From Eubacteriales Family XIII. Incertae Sedis bacterium (GTDB lineage: Bacteria; Bacillota; Clostridia; Peptostreptococcales; Anaerovoracaceae): a stretch of 14,552 nucleotides of DNA. The first letter of the stretch is position 1, and each line of letters begins with the position of its first letter. The notes under the pieces were generated by a model. It did no database searches. It saw nothing but the letters and a program-made list of their open reading frames with translations, and was not told the DNA's origin. This document shows, piece after piece, positions 6,474 through 13,791 of the stretch. A program made the translations under genes and the position numbers. The stretch lies in the NCBI GenBank assembly GCA_031276775.1, contig JAISML010000174.1, forward strand, positions 1 through 14,552. The letters run 5' to 3'.

Positions 6474-7814
6474 TCAATTTTCGCCCGAACCGCTGTATGC
6501 CGAACCCGATGAACCGCCCCAAAGCGACTGAAATTTCAAGACGTTAAACTCGGGTGACTTAAAAACAAACTTGGTCGGTTGGTAACCGATCGGATATTTC
6601 AGCGCCTGGGCGCCGAGACTTTTGTTCACCGAAGGGCTCAAATCCATCCAACTGTGCGGTTGCGCAGTGCCGGTCCAAGTTGTGTCCGGCACATGTCCGA
6701 CATTCCCTTGATAGGGATTTCCCGATGCGGCTGCGGCTCTCTTTTCGGCGCGCGCTGCTTTATGTGCTTGAAACCCAAGGGAACCTTTGGTCGACACTCT
6801 GCCGCTCGGCGACAACGCGCCGTCTTTCAAAGCTTCATTGCAACCTCTCACGTATGATCTGGTTTGTGCAATATTTTCGTTCGTCACATTGTTCTTTGGC
6901 GTCGTAAACTCAACCGGTCCTTTATCCGGGCCTGAAGACCCGAACCTCAACTTCAGTGCGGAAACACCTCTGGAAAGCCCGTAAAAAGCGCCTGAGAACG
7001 CAGCGCCGAATGCGGCCGAAGCAGCTGTGTTAAGAAGAACTTGATCCCATGAAATATCTTCGCCTTTAAGCAATATATCGCCCAAATCGCTGACAAGGGA
7101 AGAACCTGCCCCCGATATTCCGCCGATCGCCAAAATCCGTCCCAGAGACAAAGCGACCGCACTGCCGCCGGAGAGAGCAAACCCCATTCCGCCGGAAATA
7201 ATTCCGGCGACGGCGCCTGAGAACGCACCGTTTTCAAACCCCTCAAGGAATGATCCCCCGCTCAGAAGACTCATAACCCCGCCAACCATGCCGCCGATGC
7301 CGGCGCCAAACAATGCGCCCAACGCCATGGCGCCAAGTATACCGCCGACGCCGGTGCAGATCAGGACAATCGCCGCAATAACAATAAGCACGGTCGCCAT
7401 CAGTTTCCAGTGTTCCTTGCACCACTCGGCGGCGGAAGCAAGGCCGTCACAGATATTCTCCCACCCGTTCTTCTCGCATTCCGGTCTCAGATAACCGTAT
7501 TGACTGTAAAAATTCTCTTTGTTTCTGTTGATCAGATCCGCCACCGCGCCGTCGATGCGCACGACGTCCGCGACAAAGTTCCCGCAGTTTTGCCTGAGCT
7601 GTTCGAGGGAAGCGATTTTTTCTTCCTGTATCTGCGTGGACGCCCGAACGGAAGCGATCACCTCGTCGAGGTCGCAGACGCTTTTGTTCACGCTGAGCAT
7701 ACAATTTTTGAGTGAGAAAAGTTCGGCATTGTACTCGCCGACGCTTTTCTTAAGATCGTCGATCAGACCGGGCATCCCGTTGATCATGCCCGAATACAGC
7801 GCTATGGTCGCCAA
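6474..7814 (-). CDS. Polymorphic toxin, WXG/LXG-like N-terminus with type 15 (HxxD) C-terminal domain
   Basis: The product has 446 residues. From 1 to about 115 it is helical and polar, resembling the export domains of ESX/type VII toxins, though without a clear LXG or WXG motif. NGWENICDGLASAAEWCKEHWK (116-137) is a junction segment I recall from clostridial toxins. A strongly hydrophobic segment (138-155) leads into a Gly/Ala-rich stretch to about 285 with a possible pore or membrane role. The C-terminal domain (about 300-430) has GHVPDTTW with His 374 and Asp 377 forming an HxxD motif, then VNKSLGAQ and YPIGYQPTKFVF. This pattern matches my memory of polymorphic toxin type 15 (Ntox15, the group named for Agrobacterium Tde DNases). 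A Ser/Gly tail ends the protein. The start is a TTG with AGGAGG 7 nt ahead. A SUKH immunity gene follows. The DNA is AT-richer than its flanks. Confidence 0.8.
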   Translation of the reverse strand: MATIALYSGMINGMPGLIDDLKKSVGEYNAELFSLKNCMLSVNKSVCDLDEVIASVRASTQIQEEKIASLEQLRQNCGNFVADVVRIDGAVADLINRNKENFYSQYGYLRPECEKNGWENICDGLASAAEWCKEHWKLMATVLIVIAAIVLICTGVGGILGAMALGALFGAGIGGMVGGVMSLLSGGSFLEGFENGAFSGAVAGIISGGMGFALSGGSAVALSLGRILAIGGISGAGSSLVSDLGDILLKGEDISWDQVLLNTAASAAFGAAFSGAFYGLSRGVSALKLRFGSSGPDKGPVEFTTPKNNVTNENIAQTRSYVRGCNEALKDGALSPSGRVSTKGSLGFQAHKAARAEKRAAAASGNPYQGNVGHVPDTTWTGTAQPHSWMDLSPSVNKSLGAQALKYPIGYQPTKFVFKSPEFNVLKFQSLWGGSSGSAYSGSGEN

Positions 7815-7827
7815 ATTTCCGCCTCCT
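7815..7827 (-). promoter_or_regulatory. Ribosome-binding site fixing the toxin TTG start
   Basis: AGGAGG (7827-7822 on the minus strand) lies 7 nt before TTG (7814-7812). An in-frame ATG 10 codons upstream (7844) has no usable site close by, so the TTG is chosen. Confidence 0.8.
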
Positions 7828-7881
7828 GTTTCGCAAGTCCTCATTGGACAAACCAGGTCATTTCCCTCTCGGAGCACTTTG

Positions 7882-7897
7882 GGTTGCATGCGCAACC
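7882..7897 (-). other. Leader hairpin of the toxin gene
   Basis: This is a perfect 6-bp stem, GGUUGC paired with GCAACC in the minus-strand RNA, around a GCAU loop. It lies in the transcribed leader between the toxin promoter and its ribosome-binding site, about 55 nt before the AGGAGG. The same position in the relic copy (5677-5693) carries a hairpin of different sequence. Confidence 0.55.
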
Positions 7898-7960
7898 TTG
7901 CCGGGTCTGAAATGTGCCCTCTGTCTATTATAAACATATTTTTGCCGGTTGTTGCGTGTT
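7898..7960 (-). promoter_or_regulatory. Promoter of the toxin/immunity operon
   Basis: The -10 is TATAAT (7932-7927 on the minus strand). The -35 region is weak (GCAACA at 17 bp spacing), which may mean that an activator or an alternative contact is needed. The block is almost identical to 5694-5760, so its conservation between copies supports function. Transcription would start near 7920, giving a leader of about 105 nt. Confidence 0.6.
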
Positions 7961-8144
7961 TTTTAAAATAATATCGATTTTTTCTTGCGGTTTCATGTCT
8001 GTTTACCGCAACAGTCAGCATTCCGCGGAATCGGCGCGGGCCGCCGCAACCGCACGGCGCCGGCCTGAAAGGAACCGCCGGTATTTTTCGGTTTTGCGCG
8101 CGGAGACTTTGGAAATCCCATCCCGGAAATATCTTCCGGCACAC

Positions 8145-8174
8145 TTGTCCGGTTCGCGCCCGCTGTGGTATCAT
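8145..8174 (+). promoter_or_regulatory. Promoter of the DNA glycosylase gene
   Basis: The -35 is TTGTCC (8145-8150), the spacer is 18 bp, and the -10 is TATCAT (8169-8174), five of six consensus bases. Transcription would start near 8181, leaving a leader of about 20 nt that contains the GGGAGG ribosome-binding site. Confidence 0.5.
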
Positions 8175-8201
8175 ACATGCAACGGGAGGATACGACGCAT
8201 T

Positions 8202-8717
8202 ATGATCTCGGAAATCATTCATCCGTGGGAGCCGGTTCGGGACGCGCGATCCAAGATACTGATCCTCGGCACGATCCCTTCCCCAAAATCAAGAGAAAAC
8301 GGATTCTATTACGGTCATCCGCAGAACATCTTCTGGCAGACCCTGGCCGGCGCGTTGGGAAAGCCCGTTCCGAAGCCGGATCCGACGTCCAGGACCGCCT
8401 TTCTCCTGCAAAACCGCATCGCGCTCTGGGATGTTTTGCATTCCTGCAAAATAGACGGCGCATCGGATGGGAGCATCCGGGATCCCAAGCCCAACATCTT
8501 CCGGCCGCTCATTGCGGAGACGCAGATCGTCGCCGTTTTCACGACCGGAAAAAAAGCAACCTGGCTGTTCAACCGATTGTGCGCCGAAGAAGCGGGCATG
8601 CGCGCAATCTATCTGCCTTCGACAAGTCCGGCCAACCGCGCCCTGCAGGCAAAACCTTCCTTTGCGGAACAGTGGTCGCAGATCGCAAGTTGCATAACCC
8701 GCACAGAACGGGTCTGA
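8202..8717 (+). CDS. DNA-deoxyinosine (hypoxanthine) glycosylase, UDG superfamily family 6
   Basis: Members of this family remove hypoxanthine, the deaminated form of adenine, from DNA in base excision repair. The 171-residue product, the usual length, shows the first UDG-fold motif as GTIPSPKSRENGFYYGHPQN (23-42), where the Asn after GHPQ (Asn 42) corresponds to the catalytic Asn described for family 6. The second motif is LPSTSPANRA near the C-terminus, and ALWDVLHSCKIDGASDGSI is strongly conserved in relatives. The ATG at 8202 follows GGGAGG by 12 nt; the frame is open further upstream but without similarity. It is the only complete plus-strand gene in the window. It has its own promoter and converges on uvrB with a 123-bp gap. 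Confidence 0.9.
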   Translation: MISEIIHPWEPVRDARSKILILGTIPSPKSRENGFYYGHPQNIFWQTLAGALGKPVPKPDPTSRTAFLLQNRIALWDVLHSCKIDGASDGSIRDPKPNIFRPLIAETQIVAVFTTGKKATWLFNRLCAEEAGMRAIYLPSTSPANRALQAKPSFAEQWSQIASCITRTERV

Positions 8718-8840
8718 GCAAGTGCCCAAAGTCCGCGGGGAAACGCGGGGAAAACAGAAAGAACCTCCCCTTGCGCGGCAGAGACGACGAACGGGCGCGG
8801 CGTAAACCGCTGACCCTTGCGCGGCGATGATCTTTCCGCG
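8718..8840. other. Convergent gap between glycosylase gene and uvrB
   Basis: The only structure seen is a small stem CCGCG-GGGAAA-CGCGG (8733-8748) without a T-tract on either side, too weak to be called a terminator. CTTGCGCGGC occurs twice here (around 8770 and 8817). No coding content is recognised. Confidence 0.5.
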
Positions 8841-10811
8841 CTATGCGCGCATCTCCAAAATCCGATCGCGCAAGATCGCCGCCCGTTCAAATTGCAACTG
8901 CGCGGCCGCTTCTTTCATCTCCTTTTCCAACTTCCTGATGTACTCCTGTTTCTCTTTCCGCGTCATTTCCTGCGCCGTCCGCGTCTCATAATAATCGTCG
9001 GCCGCTTCCGCCACCCGCGTGGCGCGGGTCACCTCCCGCACCGCCTTTTCGATCGTGGCGGGCGTGATGCCGTTTTCCTCATTGTACTTCATTTGAATGG
9101 CGCGCCGCCGTTCGGTTTCATCCATCGCGCGGCGCATGGAGTCGCTGACGACGTCGGCATACATGAGCACCCTGCCGTGTACGTTGCGGGCCGCCCGGCC
9201 TATGGTCTGAATCAAGGAGGTTTCGTTGCGGAGGAATCCTTGCTTGTCCGCGTCCAGGATGACCACCAGACTCACCTCCGGGATATCCAACCCCTCCCGC
9301 AGCAGATTGATGCCCACCAGCACGTCAAAGACGCCCATCCGCAGATCGCGGAGAATCTCCATGCGTTCGAAGGTCTGAATGTCCGAATGCAAATAGCGGA
9401 CGCGCAACGACACGTTCGTCAGATAGTCGGTAAGGCTCTCCGCCATTTTTTTTGTCAGGGTGGTGATCAAAGCCTTTTCGCCCCGCGCGATCACGGCGTT
9501 GATCTCCCCGATCAGGTCGTCGATTTGTCCCTTGGTCGGCTTGACGTCGATAACCGGATCGACCAAACCCGTCGGACGAATCACCTGTTCCGCACTGACG
9601 CCGCCGCTCTGTTCCCGTTCAAATGCCGCGGGCGTTGCGCTGACGAAGATCGCCTGACGGACGAGTTCCCGGAATTCCTCGAAGCGGAGCGGCCGGTTGT
9701 CCAAAGCCGACGGCAGCCTGAATCCGTAATCGACCAATGCCGTCTTTCGCGACCGATCGCCGTTGTACATGGCGCGCAGTTGCGGCAGCATGACATGGCT
9801 TTCGTCGATGATGATGAGAAAATCATCGGGGAAATAGTCGATCAGGGTATAGGGCTTGCAACCGGGCGGCAGACCCGTGATGTGGCGGGAGTAATTCTCG
9901 ATGCCCTTGCATGTCCCTATCTCCCGAAGCATCTCCAAATCGAAACGGGTCCGTTGTTCAAGGCGTTGCGCTTCCAAGAGTTTCCCCCGATCCCGGAACC
10001 ATCCGAGCCGTTCGTCCAGTTCCTCCTCAATGGTTTGCACCGCTGCGGCCATTTTCTCCTTGGATGCGACGTAGTGGGATGCGGGGAAGATGGCAATGTG
10101 GTTGCGCAAGGCGGTGATCTCCCCCGTCACCGGATCGATCTCCTTGATCGCCTCTATCTCGTCGCCGAACAATTCCACGCGCACCGCATTGTCGGAACCG
10201 GCGGGGAAGATGTCCACCACATCGCCCCGTACGCGAAAGTTGCCGCGATCAAACGCCACATCGTTGCGCGTGTACTGGATGTCAACCAATCTGTGAAGAA
10301 TATCCCTGCGGCTGCGTTCCTGACCGGGACGCAGGGACAACACCTGGTTTTCATAGTCGATGGGACTGCCCAGACCGTAGATGCAACTTACGCTCGCCAC
10401 GATGACGACGTCCCGCCGCTCGGTGAGCGCGGCCGTGGCGGAGTGACGCAATTTTTCTATCTCCGCGTTGATGTCGGAATCTTTCTCGATATAGGTATCC
10501 GTGGACGGAACATAGGCCTCCGGCTGATAGTAATCGTAATAACTGACAAAATACTCGACGGCGTTTTCCGGGAAAAACTCTTTGAATTCCCCGCAAAGCT
10601 GCGCCGCCAACGTCTTGTTGTGGGAGATGACCAAGGTGGGCTTTTGCACCCGTTCGATCACGTTCGCCATCGTGAACGTCTTGCCCGAACCCGTGGCGCC
10701 CAAAAGCGTCTGATATTTCTTTCCCTCCAATATCCCCCGCGCCAGCGACTCCGTCGCCCGGGGTTGGTCGCCCGTGGCCCGGTACGGGGCATGCAATTTG
10801 AATTGGTTCAT
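8841..10811 (-). CDS. uvrB: UvrABC excinuclease subunit B
   Basis: UvrB is the helicase-like core of nucleotide excision repair. It is loaded by UvrA, verifies damage and recruits UvrC. The 656-residue product, the family's normal length, has Walker A GATGSGKT at 38-45, the beta-hairpin region YYDYYQPEAYVP at 91-102, the DESH box at 336-339, and the helicase motif VSATPAAFE. A C-terminal UVR domain (about 617-652, QLQFERAAILRDRI) is the UvrC/UvrA contact. An ATG nine codons upstream (10838) is in frame, but ATG 10811 is chosen because MNQFKLHAPYRATGDQP is the conserved beginning and it overlaps the hydrolase stop as ATGA. uvrB thus appears translationally coupled to the hydrolase gene. Confidence 0.97.
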   Translation of the reverse strand: MNQFKLHAPYRATGDQPRATESLARGILEGKKYQTLLGATGSGKTFTMANVIERVQKPTLVISHNKTLAAQLCGEFKEFFPENAVEYFVSYYDYYQPEAYVPSTDTYIEKDSDINAEIEKLRHSATAALTERRDVVIVASVSCIYGLGSPIDYENQVLSLRPGQERSRRDILHRLVDIQYTRNDVAFDRGNFRVRGDVVDIFPAGSDNAVRVELFGDEIEAIKEIDPVTGEITALRNHIAIFPASHYVASKEKMAAAVQTIEEELDERLGWFRDRGKLLEAQRLEQRTRFDLEMLREIGTCKGIENYSRHITGLPPGCKPYTLIDYFPDDFLIIIDESHVMLPQLRAMYNGDRSRKTALVDYGFRLPSALDNRPLRFEEFRELVRQAIFVSATPAAFEREQSGGVSAEQVIRPTGLVDPVIDVKPTKGQIDDLIGEINAVIARGEKALITTLTKKMAESLTDYLTNVSLRVRYLHSDIQTFERMEILRDLRMGVFDVLVGINLLREGLDIPEVSLVVILDADKQGFLRNETSLIQTIGRAARNVHGRVLMYADVVSDSMRRAMDETERRRAIQMKYNEENGITPATIEKAVREVTRATRVAEAADDYYETRTAQEMTRKEKQEYIRKLEKEMKEAAAQLQFERAAILRDRILEMRA

Positions 10812-11758
10812 GAATCGGGGTTCCTCTCGTTCAACCACGTCAGCACATCCTCATACACATCCCGCTTATTGGCTTCGTGGAGCATTTCATGCCGTCCGTT
10901 CGGATAAAGTTTCAGGGTCGCATCCGCGTGGCCCGCGGAGATCAACGCGTTGTACACTTCGCGCGGTCCCTTGCCGTATGCCCCGACGGGATCCTCTTCG
11001 CCCGAGAAGATGAGAACCGGCAATGACGCGGGGATTTTTGCCGCCCATTTCGCGGGACCGATCGCGCCGAGCAGGGAAAACAGATCGTAAAATCCCCCCG
11101 CCGTGAACGGGAATCCGCACAGCGCGTCACGGCTGTACGCGACGCATGCTTCATCCACCGTGGACAACCACGCGCAGCGATTGATCGGGTTCTGAATACG
11201 CTTGTTGTAGGAACCGAAAGCGATGCCGGTCAACAGCGTTCCCCGGGATTTCGGACCTTTCAGTTTTTTCTGGACGGCGGCGACCGCTTTGCCGAACGGC
11301 AGGGTCGCATTCCGGCCCATCGTGCCGGAGAGGATGCAGCCGGACAGGGCTTCTCCGTACAGCGTGGCGTATTTGCGCGCCAGAAAGGAACCCATGCTGT
11401 GACCCAACAGGAAGACACGCAGCCCCGGATACCGGACCGTCAGTTCGTCCGTCAAGGCCTTCATGTCGCCGATCACACAAGCCGGACCGTCCTTGTCGGC
11501 GAAATATCCCAAGGTTTCGGCGCTGCGCCCGTGTCCCGCGTGGTCATTCATGCCGACCACATAGCCGTGCGACGCCAGAAACCGCGCAAACTCCCCATAC
11601 CTGCCGCTGTGCTCGGCCATCCCGTGCGCGATCTGCACGATCGCGCGTTGCCTGTCTCCGTACCAACAACGGGAGAAGATCTCTCCCGTTCCTCCGGTCG
11701 CCGGGCGCTTCCATTGCTTTTCCGTAATATGCGCATCGGACGTGTTCCATCCGGACAT
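10808..11758 (-). CDS. Alpha/beta hydrolase, monoacylglycerol lipase/lysophospholipase-like
   Basis: A serine hydrolase of the Hydrolase_4 group, which cleaves monoacylglycerols or lysophospholipids. The 316-residue product shows the opening motif IVQIAHGMAEHSGRYGEFA, the GHSMG elbow with nucleophile Ser 121, and a plausible acid Asp 256 (FSGEEDPVG). The catalytic His is 290 (YPNGRHEML). A lid-like insertion of about 60 residues (149-210) lies between. There is no signal peptide, so a cytoplasmic enzyme is expected. The ATG at 11758 has GGGAGG 13 nt ahead, a long spacing. Its stop overlaps the uvrB ATG by 4 bp. The physiological substrate is unknown, and nothing in the sequence links it to DNA repair beyond the shared transcript. 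Confidence 0.88.
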   Translation of the reverse strand: MSGWNTSDAHITEKQWKRPATGGTGEIFSRCWYGDRQRAIVQIAHGMAEHSGRYGEFARFLASHGYVVGMNDHAGHGRSAETLGYFADKDGPACVIGDMKALTDELTVRYPGLRVFLLGHSMGSFLARKYATLYGEALSGCILSGTMGRNATLPFGKAVAAVQKKLKGPKSRGTLLTGIAFGSYNKRIQNPINRCAWLSTVDEACVAYSRDALCGFPFTAGGFYDLFSLLGAIGPAKWAAKIPASLPVLIFSGEEDPVGAYGKGPREVYNALISAGHADATLKLYPNGRHEMLHEANKRDVYEDVLTWLNERNPDS

Positions 11759-11878
11759 GTTCTGCCTGTTTCCTCCCTGCGATGAAAGAATCTGTTTGAT
11801 CGGCGCCGAACCATGACGGGCGCGTCCCGCAGACGGTCGGCATTTCTTCCCCGGATTTTATTCCACGGATTTTCTTCC

Positions 11879-11887
11879 ATTGTATCA
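11879..11887 (-). promoter_or_regulatory. Extended -10 promoter for the hydrolase-uvrB operon
   Basis: TGA-TACAAT on the minus strand (11887-11879) fits an extended -10 element. No good -35 is present, which such promoters can tolerate. Transcription would start near 11872, giving a leader of about 114 nt to the hydrolase ATG. It sits in the 159-bp gap after the iron-importer ATPase gene. I found no clean GAAC-N4-GTTC LexA box near it. Confidence 0.5.
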
Positions 11888-11917
11888 CAACCGTCCCCGC
11901 TCCGAAACACCCATTGT

Positions 11918-12739
11918 TCACCGTTTCTCCGGCTCACGGACAATGACGCGGCGCCGGCCGATCGGAAGCATGAGGGGTTTCCCGGAAACAGGATCGACGA
12001 TCACCTGACTGTCGAGACCGAACACCGACTTAATGCTTTGCTCCGTAAGCACCGCAGCGGGATCTCCGGCCGCATATATGCCCCCTGCCGCTATTGCGAC
12101 CAATTGATCGCAATAGCGCGCGGCAAGATTCAGATCGTGCAACACCATGATGATTGTCGTGCCCCGCGTCTGATTGAGTTCCACGAGCAGATCGAGAATT
12201 TCCACCTGATGGCTGACGTCGAGGAACGTCGTGGGTTCGTCAAGCAACAGCAGATCCGTCCGCTGCGCGAGCGCCATCGCGATCCACACCCTCTGGCGCT
12301 GACCGCCGGAAAGCTCGTCCACGGCGCGATCCGCCAGATCGCCTGTCGCCGTCATATCCAAAGCGGCCGCGACGGCGGCGGCGTCTTCCGCGCTCCACCG
12401 GGAGAAAAGGCGTTGATGCGGATGACGCCCGCGCCCCACCAAATCCGAGACGGTAATGCCCTCGGGCGCAATGGGCGACTGAGGCAACAATCCGAGTATG
12501 CGCGCCAATTGTTTGGCGGGCATCCTGTGCACGTCTTTGCCGTCAAGAACGACCCTGCCGGACAAAGGCATGAGCAGCCGCGACAGGGCGCGAAGCAATG
12601 TGGATTTCCCGCAGGCGTTCGCGCCGACAATCGCGGTGATTTTCCCGGGCAATATGTCGAGATCGAGTTCATTGACAACAGCCCGTTTGTTGTAACCCAG
12701 TGTGAGATTCTGAGCGGTCAGCGTGTGTTCCACAGTCAC
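11918..12739 (-). CDS. Iron-siderophore type ABC transporter ATP-binding protein (FecE/FhuC-like)
   Basis: This ATPase energises uptake of ferric siderophore, haem or cobalamin through the two FecCD permeases beside it. The 273-residue product has Walker A GANACGKST at 39-47 and Q-loop Gln 87 (LLPQSPIAPEGITV, typical of the siderophore class). The signature LSGGQRQR is at 143-150, Walker B LLLLDEPT at 163-170, then FLD, and the switch His is 201 in VLHDLN. The start is GTG 12739: AGGAGG lies 6 nt ahead and the GTG overlaps the permease TGA as GTGA. The frame is open to 12778, but that part is permease sequence in another frame. Sequence does not separate siderophore from haem or B12 as substrate. 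Confidence 0.92.
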   Translation of the reverse strand: MTVEHTLTAQNLTLGYNKRAVVNELDLDILPGKITAIVGANACGKSTLLRALSRLLMPLSGRVVLDGKDVHRMPAKQLARILGLLPQSPIAPEGITVSDLVGRGRHPHQRLFSRWSAEDAAAVAAALDMTATGDLADRAVDELSGGQRQRVWIAMALAQRTDLLLLDEPTTFLDVSHQVEILDLLVELNQTRGTTIIMVLHDLNLAARYCDQLVAIAAGGIYAAGDPAAVLTEQSIKSVFGLDSQVIVDPVSGKPLMLPIGRRRVIVREPEKR

Positions 12740-13791
12740 AGGAAACCTCCTCTTCGGTTGGTGCGGACGATCAGCCAAACAAGGTAGGGCGCACCCAGTA
12801 TTCCGGTGATCACCCCCACGGGATAGCGAACCCCGAGCAAAAACTGTCCCGAAAAATCAGCCGTCAAAACGAGGAGCGCACCCATAAGAGCGGACGGAAG
12901 AAAGAGCGAACCGCCGGCTCCCACGATCCTCGCCGCTATCGGACCGGAAAGAAAGGCCACAAACGCTATCGGACCGGATGCGGCGGCGGCGAACGCGATC
13001 AAACCGACGGAGGCGAGCGTGACGATGAGACGCGTACGATTTACCCGCACACCGAGAGCGGCGGCCGTGTCGTCCCCGAGCTGCGTCATGCTCAGATTTT
13101 TTGATTGACTCAAAAGCAAAGGCACGAAGACGAGCTGTGAGCCCAAAACCGGCAGAACCGTTTTCCAAACGGTTCCGTTCAGACTGCCGGTCATCCAGCG
13201 CATGACTTCCTGCAGATCCCACTCGGAGGCCTGCGTCAGAAGGTAAGACGTCACGCTGTTCAGCATTGAGGCAATGCCTATGCCGATCAGGATCAGGCGG
13301 GCGCTTGCCGCGCCGTTTTTGTACGACAAAAGATAGACGAGCAAGGCAACGCCCAAGCCTGCGGCCACGGCGAAGATCGATACGGCAGTCGCGCCGAGGG
13401 ACAGCGCGACAATGGCAAAGACGGCGGCGGCGGTCGCACCCGAGCTGATTCCGATAATGTCGGGACTGGCAAGCGGATTGCGAAGCATCGTCTGAAACGC
13501 GACGCCCGCGAAACCGAAACTCAGACCCACAAGCAACGCGAGCGCCGCTCTCGGCAGTCTGAGCGTTCCCACCGTAAAGGACGCTCCCGGGATATTCTCT
13601 CCCAGGACAACGCGCCAAACTTCCTCCGGCGTGTAAAACGTGTGGCCGCACATCAGCGAGACGCAGAATATTGCGGTCATGAGCGCAATCAATGACGCGA
13701 TAACGAGACGGCGGCGCCGTACACGTCGTTTTTTGCCGGACAGTATGGTCTGCGCGGTCGCGGTCAGGGAAACCCCGGTCAATGTCGTCAT
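12736..13791 (-). CDS. FecCD-family permease of the iron-siderophore type importer (second permease)
   Basis: A membrane subunit of a BtuC-like type II importer, expected to have about ten membrane helices. The 351-residue product has a basic cytoplasmic N-terminus (GKKRRVRRRR at 19-28) and then a first helix. The family motif FQTMLRNPLASPDIIGISSG follows, with GIASMLNSVTSY, LGDDTAAALGV (the cytoplasmic ATPase-contact region) and GPIAFVAFLSGPIAARIVG later. The end YPVGVITGILGAPYLVWLI is typical. The ATG 13791 overlaps the stop of the preceding permease gene (ATGA), and its TGA overlaps the GTG of the ATPase gene, so all three are coupled. It probably pairs with the upstream permease as a heterodimer. 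Confidence 0.93.
   Translation of the reverse strand: MTTLTGVSLTATAQTILSGKKRRVRRRRLVIASLIALMTAIFCVSLMCGHTFYTPEEVWRVVLGENIPGASFTVGTLRLPRAALALLVGLSFGFAGVAFQTMLRNPLASPDIIGISSGATAAAVFAIVALSLGATAVSIFAVAAGLGVALLVYLLSYKNGAASARLILIGIGIASMLNSVTSYLLTQASEWDLQEVMRWMTGSLNGTVWKTVLPVLGSQLVFVPLLLSQSKNLSMTQLGDDTAAALGVRVNRTRLIVTLASVGLIAFAAAASGPIAFVAFLSGPIAARIVGAGGSLFLPSALMGALLVLTADFSGQFLLGVRYPVGVITGILGAPYLVWLIVRTNRRGGFL
12740..12751 (-). promoter_or_regulatory. Ribosome-binding site fixing the importer ATPase GTG start
   Basis: AGGAGG (12751-12746 on the minus strand) stands 6 nt before GTG 12739 and lies inside the last codons of the permease gene. A second GTG two codons later is less well spaced. Confidence 0.75.

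Larger units (their letters stand above)
7815..8201. other. 387-bp divergent intergenic region
   Basis: This holds the toxin leader (7815-7920), the toxin promoter (7927-7960), about 180 bp without recognisable content except the palindrome TTCCGCGGAA (8021-8030), and the promoter of the glycosylase gene (8145-8174). Long open frames cross it on both strands, but they belong to upstream extensions of the two flanking genes and show no coding similarity. Confidence 0.7.

Noticed and set aside
8733..8748. Stem CCGCG-GGGAAA-CGCGG after the glycosylase gene
   Set aside because: The stem is short with no T-tract in either direction; it is more likely chance in GC-rich DNA.
8817..10907. A 696-codon open frame on the plus strand opposite uvrB
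   Set aside because: It lies antisense to an unmistakable UvrB, its translation is rich in H and R with no family motif, and long antisense frames are expected in GC-rich coding DNA.
11740..11917. LexA box in front of the hydrolase-uvrB operon
   Set aside because: GAAC half-sites occur at the start codon and just after the importer ATPase stop, but neither has GTTC four bases later.
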